From assembly GCF_014649735.1 (NCBI RefSeq), contig NZ_BMTP01000020.1, positions 1 through 64,000 of the forward strand: a stretch of 64,000 bases of DNA, in the 5' to 3' direction. This DNA comes from Streptomyces lavendofoliae. GTDB taxonomy: Bacteria; Actinomycetota; Actinomycetes; Streptomycetales; Streptomycetaceae. This document shows, piece by piece, positions 63,136 to 64,000 of this stretch. A model generated the notes under the pieces. The model was not told the origin of the DNA. It saw only the letters and a program-made list of their open reading frames with translations, and did no database searches. Each line of letters starts with the position of its first letter. Position 1 is the first letter of the stretch. Both the position numbers and the translations under genes were made by a program.

Positions 63136-64000
63136 GTGAAGCTCGACTGGGAACGCGGACACGGCCCCGTCACCGGCCCGATCAACGCCGCCGCCGCAAC
63201 CCTCACCTGCAGCTGGGCCGGTCACCTCCTCGACACCCCCTGGCCCGTCGCCGCCGCCATCGCCGGCGCCGGACTCGCCGGCACCCACATCGCCGGACGC
63301 CGCAAGAACATGACCCGCCACACCCTCGTCATGCGCGCCGCCGGATGGCTCGGCGCCGGAGGCTGGTCCTCCTGGGCCATCGCCAACGGGCCCTGGACCA
63401 CCTGGGGCATCGGATCCCTCACCGCCGGCGCCATCGGCCTCGGCGCCGCCATCGCCGGCGCCCACGCCGCCGAGGCCCAAGCCTCCACCAAGGCCGCCGA
63501 AGCCGAAGCCGCCGCCACCCTGGCCAAGCTCGCCGGGAACCGCCAGGCCCTCGCCACCGAATGGCAGCAGCGCATCGCCCGCGTCTGCGGCATCGAAGGC
63601 CTCACCGTCGCCGGCATCGAAGACTGGCCCGCCGGCGGCTACAGCATCGACGCCGAACTCCCCGCAGGCGGCGCCACCTGGAAGGAAATCGCCCGCCGCG
63701 CCGACGCCCTCGCCGCCGACGCCCGCCTCCCCGAAGGCTGCGGCGTCGAAGTCTCCAAGGGCGCCCACCGCGGCGCCGTCGTCCTCGACGTCTCCACCGA
63801 AAACCACCTCATCGACGACGTCTACTACCCCAGCGACTACAGCCCCCTGACCGTCAACCAGCCCGTCCCCATCGGCGTACGCCGCGACGGCACCCCCTAC
63901 GGCCCCGTCAACCGCCAGGCCTCCATGCTCATCGTCGGCCAGCGCGGCTCCGGCAAGTCCAACCTCATGCACGCCATGGTCGCCAACCAGTGCCGCATGA
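63136..64000 (+). CDS. traB: TraB/FtsK-like DNA translocase, N-terminal part
   Basis: The frame is open to the window end (288 codons visible) from GTG after CGAAAGGCACC. Two hydrophobic regions (about 36-54 and 81-112) are followed by a helical linker and the Walker A motif GQRGSGKS at 268-275. This is the layout of Streptomyces TraB, the single FtsK-type motor that pumps double-stranded DNA between hyphae. Streptomyces TraB recognises short repeated words on its plasmid. The preceding Spd-like genes fit. The C-terminal motor and winged-helix parts lie outside the window. Confidence 0.82.
   Translation, partial: MKLDWERGHGPVTGPINAAAATLTCSWAGHLLDTPWPVAAAIAGAGLAGTHIAGRRKNMTRHTLVMRAAGWLGAGGWSSWAIANGPWTTWGIGSLTAGAIGLGAAIAGAHAAEAQASTKAAEAEAAATLAKLAGNRQALATEWQQRIARVCGIEGLTVAGIEDWPAGGYSIDAELPAGGATWKEIARRADALAADARLPEGCGVEVSKGAHRGAVVLDVSTENHLIDDVYYPSDYSPLTVNQPVPIGVRRDGTPYGPVNRQASMLIVGQRGSGKSNLMHAMVANQCRM

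Noticed and set aside
1-64000. CRISPR array
   Set aside because: No run of regularly spaced identical repeats with variable spacers is seen; the iterons and palindromes are too short or too dispersed, and no cas-like gene is present.
1-64000. tRNA or rRNA genes
   Set aside because: No cloverleaf with a matching T-loop and acceptor stem was recognised. CGTTCGAGTGG near 20503 resembles a T-arm but has no other arms.

Overview
This 64-kb window is very GC-rich (about 70% G+C). It has strong Shine-Dalgarno sites, many GTG starts, stop/start overlaps of 1-14 bases, WhiB-type proteins, actinobacterial domains (DUF6221-, DUF6233- and DUF4326-like) and Streptomyces-style -10 boxes such as TAGGAT. 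All of this points to Streptomyces or a close relative. It is not ordinary chromosome. It combines phage lysis genes, recombination and replication genes, a plasmid partition system and the start of a Streptomyces-type conjugation module. The simplest reading is a large phage-plasmid or a plasmid with phage-derived segments. No terminase, capsid or complete tail genes lie inside the window.

Layout. (1) 1-2.7 kb: end of a phage-type gene, endolysin, holin-like and small membrane proteins, closed by a terminator. (2) 2.8-4.6 kb: remnants and singletons, including a collapsed thyX pseudogene, a small membrane protein, a sequence close to the chromosomal parS consensus and a HIT protein. (3) 4.8-7.8 kb: two small genes coupled to two tandem tyrosine recombinases; the second has a LacI-type HTH inside its catalytic domain. 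(4) 7.8-14.7 kb: a short leftward operon and a rightward operon with a two-part RHH-like protein, a Rad52-type annealing protein, two paralogous HTH proteins, a WhiB-like protein and small genes. (5) 14.7-20.5 kb: an inverted-repeat mini-element, then a replication/partition block with a winged-helix initiator-like protein, a DciA-like helicase loader, ParA, ParB and three parS-like palindromes. (6) 21-37 kb: rightward accessory operons with DUF5131, RusA, WhiB, SSB and many small zinc-ribbon or HTH proteins. (7) 37-40 kb, leftward: Ku, small proteins, a secreted metalloprotease and a tiny secreted GDSIW peptide. (8) 41.5-47.5 kb: a leftward operon of about 13 coupled small genes. (9) 48-57 kb, mostly leftward: a toxin-antitoxin-like pair, a CoiA-like nuclease, a GIY-YIG-type protein, an initiator-like gene with internal iterons, a wHTH-HNH fusion, an XRE-TPR regulator and an ABM monooxygenase-like protein. 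(10) 57-64 kb: the rightward transfer operon, running through a DUF2637-like membrane protein and a Gly/Arg-rich protein into a TraB/FtsK-like translocase that is cut by the window end.

The strongest system-level signal is five dispersed 28-bp palindromes (8.9, 22.6, 29.5, 47.6 and 52.2 kb) at operon starts. Each palindrome carries a TTGC -35 element in an arm, and a -10-like hexamer follows 17 or 18 bases later. At 8.9 kb this works in both directions. This looks like a regulon controlled by one unidentified DNA-binding protein. Other notable features are four palindromic iterons inside a replication-type gene (a lambda-O-like arrangement), the plasmid-borne DciA homologue beside an initiator, the ParA with two N-terminal RHH-like segments, and a dense cluster of CGCCACG/CGTGGCG words just upstream of the TraB-like gene.
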